Positions 6,448-7,601 of a stretch of DNA of 7,601 bases are shown one piece after another; within the stretch, counting starts at the first letter, position 1, and the number at the start of each line of letters is the position of its first letter. Location: assembly GCA_027487055.1 (NCBI GenBank), contig JAIYEJ010000087.1:1-7601 (forward strand). Direction: 5' to 3'. Origin of the DNA: Methylotenera sp. (lineage in GTDB: Bacteria; Pseudomonadota; Gammaproteobacteria; Burkholderiales; Methylophilaceae). The notes under the pieces are model-generated. The model made no database searches. It was not told where the DNA came from and saw nothing but the letters and a program-made list of their open reading frames with translations. Position numbers and translations under genes: made by a program.

Positions 6448-6465
6448 AGTTAGAGAAGTTAGAGA
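6448..6465 (+). repeat. Tandem 9-bp repeat carrying duplicated ribosome-binding-like GAGA
   Basis: AGTTAGAGA occurs twice head to tail (6448-6456 and 6457-6465), just ahead of ctaB. The second copy, extended by the next G, forms the AGAGAG ribosome binding site (6461-6466), six bases from the ATG. The first copy is a spare site nine bases further upstream. Confidence 0.75.
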
Positions 6466-6472
6466 GAATTTT

Positions 6473-7378
6473 ATGAGTGCTGTCACTGGATTAAATTTAC
6501 CAAATGCAAGGTCGAGTTTCCAAAACTTTTTAGCCTTGTGCAAACCGCGCGTGACCATGCTGATTGTATTTACTGCGATGATAGGCATGTTTCTAGCAAC
6601 ACCAGATATGGTGCCGTTAGATATACTTTTAGCTGCCACTGTTGGTATTGGTATGGCATCAGGCGCAGCAGCAGCATTCAATTGCTTGGTAGAGCAAGCA
6701 ATCGATGCAAAAATGGCACGTACGCGTGGCCGCCCATTACCAACAGGGCAAGTAACTTCTAAACAAACCTTTATATTTGCAAGCATTATGGCGTGTATTG
6801 GTTTAACGATTTTATATGTATATGTTAACCCTTTAACAATGTGGTTAACGCTAGCGACATTTGTAGGTTATGCCATTATATATACGGTTTTTTTAAAACC
6901 TGCCACACCACTTAATATTGTCATTGGTGGCTTATCAGGCGCCATGCCTCCTGCCTTGGGTTGGGCAGCAGTGACAGGTACGGTGTCACCAGAAGCTTGG
7001 ATAATGGTATTGATTATATTTGCGTGGACACCACCGCATTTTTGGGCGCTTGCGCTTTACAGGCGTGAGGAGTATGCAAAATCAGGCTTGCCTATGTTGC
7101 CAGTGACACACGGAGAAGTGTACACACGCTTACAGATACTCCTCTATACAATCATCCTAACAGCAGTTACTTTGTTGCCTTTTGCAATGACTACGAGTGG
7201 CTTTATTTACTTAGGTTCTGCAATAGTATTAGATGCGGTTTTTATTGCTTATGCGGTAGGTTTGTATCGTCAATATTCTGATGCGCTTGCAAAAAGCATG
7301 TTTAAGTTTTCTATCTTATACTTAACTCTACTTTTTGCGGCTTTATTGGTCGATCATTACTGGTTATTTAGGCTATAA
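6473..7378 (+). CDS. ctaB: Protoheme IX farnesyltransferase (heme O synthase)
   Basis: UbiA-superfamily membrane prenyltransferase (301 aa, about eight or nine helices) that attaches farnesyl from farnesyl diphosphate to the protoheme 2-vinyl group, producing heme O for CtaA. The first active-site region is NCLVEQAIDAKMARTRGRPL (residues 70-89), with Asn70, Glu74 and Asp78 in place of the classical Asp-rich motif, as is usual in proteobacterial CtaB, and basic residues Lys80, Arg83, Arg85 and Arg87. The second is WTPPHFWALALYRREEYAKSG (185-205). KPATPLNIVIGGLSGAMPP lies between them. The start is set by AGAGAG at 6461-6466. It lies 43 bases after ctaA and converges with the tRNA-Arg gene 10 bases after its stop. 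No terminator is visible in that gap. Confidence 0.97.
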   Translation: MSAVTGLNLPNARSSFQNFLALCKPRVTMLIVFTAMIGMFLATPDMVPLDILLAATVGIGMASGAAAAFNCLVEQAIDAKMARTRGRPLPTGQVTSKQTFIFASIMACIGLTILYVYVNPLTMWLTLATFVGYAIIYTVFLKPATPLNIVIGGLSGAMPPALGWAAVTGTVSPEAWIMVLIIFAWTPPHFWALALYRREEYAKSGLPMLPVTHGEVYTRLQILLYTIILTAVTLLPFAMTTSGFIYLGSAIVLDAVFIAYAVGLYRQYSDALAKSMFKFSILYLTLLFAALLVDHYWLFRL

Positions 7379-7388
7379 ATAATTAGTT

Positions 7389-7465
7389 TGGCGCGCCCGG
7401 CGGGAGTCGAACCCACGACCTTTGGCTTCGGAAACCAACACTCTATCCAACTGAGCTACGGGCGC
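7389..7465 (-). tRNA. tRNA-Arg (anticodon CCG)
   Basis: A full cloverleaf on the minus strand. The 7-bp acceptor GCGCCCG/CGGGCGC pairs perfectly, the D stem is GCTC/GAGT, and the anticodon stem TTGGT/GCCAA holds the loop TTCCGAA with anticodon CCG, which reads CGG arginine codons. The T stem is GTGGG/CCCGC around TTCGACT. The discriminator is G (7392) and the 3' CCA is encoded (7391-7389). The gene is 77 nt with CCA. It stands alone, convergent with ctaB. The U-G pairs at the anticodon stem base, D stem and T stem are tolerated. Confidence 0.97.
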
Positions 7466-7517
7466 CATATCGTCACAATTGAGGGTTTTATTCAAAATTG
7501 ACTCATAAGTGCAGTGC

Positions 7518-7526
7518 ATTATAGCA
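7518..7526 (-). promoter_or_regulatory. Extended -10 promoter for tRNA-Arg
   Basis: On the minus strand the sequence reads TGC-TATAAT, a perfect -10 hexamer with the extended TGn element. No good -35 lies 17 bp upstream (ATCTTA), which suits an extended -10 promoter. Transcription would begin near 7511, about 45 bases before the mature tRNA 5' end, leaving a leader to be removed by RNase P. Confidence 0.65.
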
Positions 7527-7601
7527 AAGTAGCATCTATTTAAGATATTTAGGTTTTAAGTTATCATTCGGCATTAGTATTTTTAGTTATTTATTGATTA
7601 A

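Noticed and set aside
6445..6786. Overlapping frames on both strands at the start of ctaB (6445-6786 minus, 6538-6762 plus)
   Set aside because: They overlap the highly conserved CtaB N-terminal region and active-site motif and look like frame shadows.
7389..7465. tRNA-Arg as a mobile-element attachment site
   Set aside because: No integrase gene or direct repeat of the tRNA 3' end is present in the window, so there is no evidence of integration.
7466..7601. A coding tail or second RNA gene in the last 136 bases
   Set aside because: Apart from the extended -10 promoter for the tRNA I see no credible reading frame, hairpin with T-run or cloverleaf.

Overview
The window carries most of an aa3-type (A1 subfamily) cytochrome c oxidase locus: two structural subunits, and the assembly and heme A biosynthesis genes that mature them. 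It ends with a tRNA-Arg gene on the opposite strand. The DNA is AT-rich, and the set of accessory genes (DUF2244, a tiny single-helix ORF, Cox11/CtaG, DUF2909 on the opposite strand, SURF1, a Sco-like protein, CtaA, CtaB) is typical of Betaproteobacteria. Low GC within that class suggests a methylotroph of the Methylophilaceae type (Methylotenera/Methylophilus-like). That placement is inferred from layout and composition, not from a search.

Layout. Positions 1-1472 hold subunit I (ctaD), cut at its 5' end by the window edge. Subunit III (ctaE) follows at 1503-2333. A strong rho-independent terminator at 2362-2398 closes this structural-subunit block. After a 12-bp dyad come a DUF2244 membrane protein (2457-2927), a 33-residue single-helix protein (3017-3118) and the copper chaperone ctaG (3142-3759). 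A small DUF2909 twin-helix gene lies on the minus strand (3785-3994). The plus strand then resumes with SURF1 (4072-4818), a Sco-like membrane-anchored thioredoxin-fold protein (4825-5427), heme A synthase ctaA (5443-6429) and heme O synthase ctaB (6473-7378). tRNA-Arg(CCG) lies on the minus strand (7389-7465), converging on ctaB, with an extended -10 promoter at 7518-7526.

How the parts work together. CtaB farnesylates protoheme to heme O and CtaA oxidises heme O to heme A. SURF1 helps place heme A in subunit I. CtaG delivers copper to the CuB site of subunit I. The Sco-like protein may serve copper or thiol chemistry for CuA of subunit II, whose gene is not in the window. Subunit I retains all heme and CuB ligands and both proton-channel markers, so the enzyme looks functional.

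I see no mobile element, CRISPR array or clearly new system. The more unusual points are the gene order (ctaE directly after ctaD, before ctaG), the divergent Sco-like protein with no classical sco gene after ctaB, the tiny assembly ORF, a His-to-Gln change at the Mg-site position of subunit I, and a possible upstream reading frame whose stop overlaps the preferred SURF1 start.
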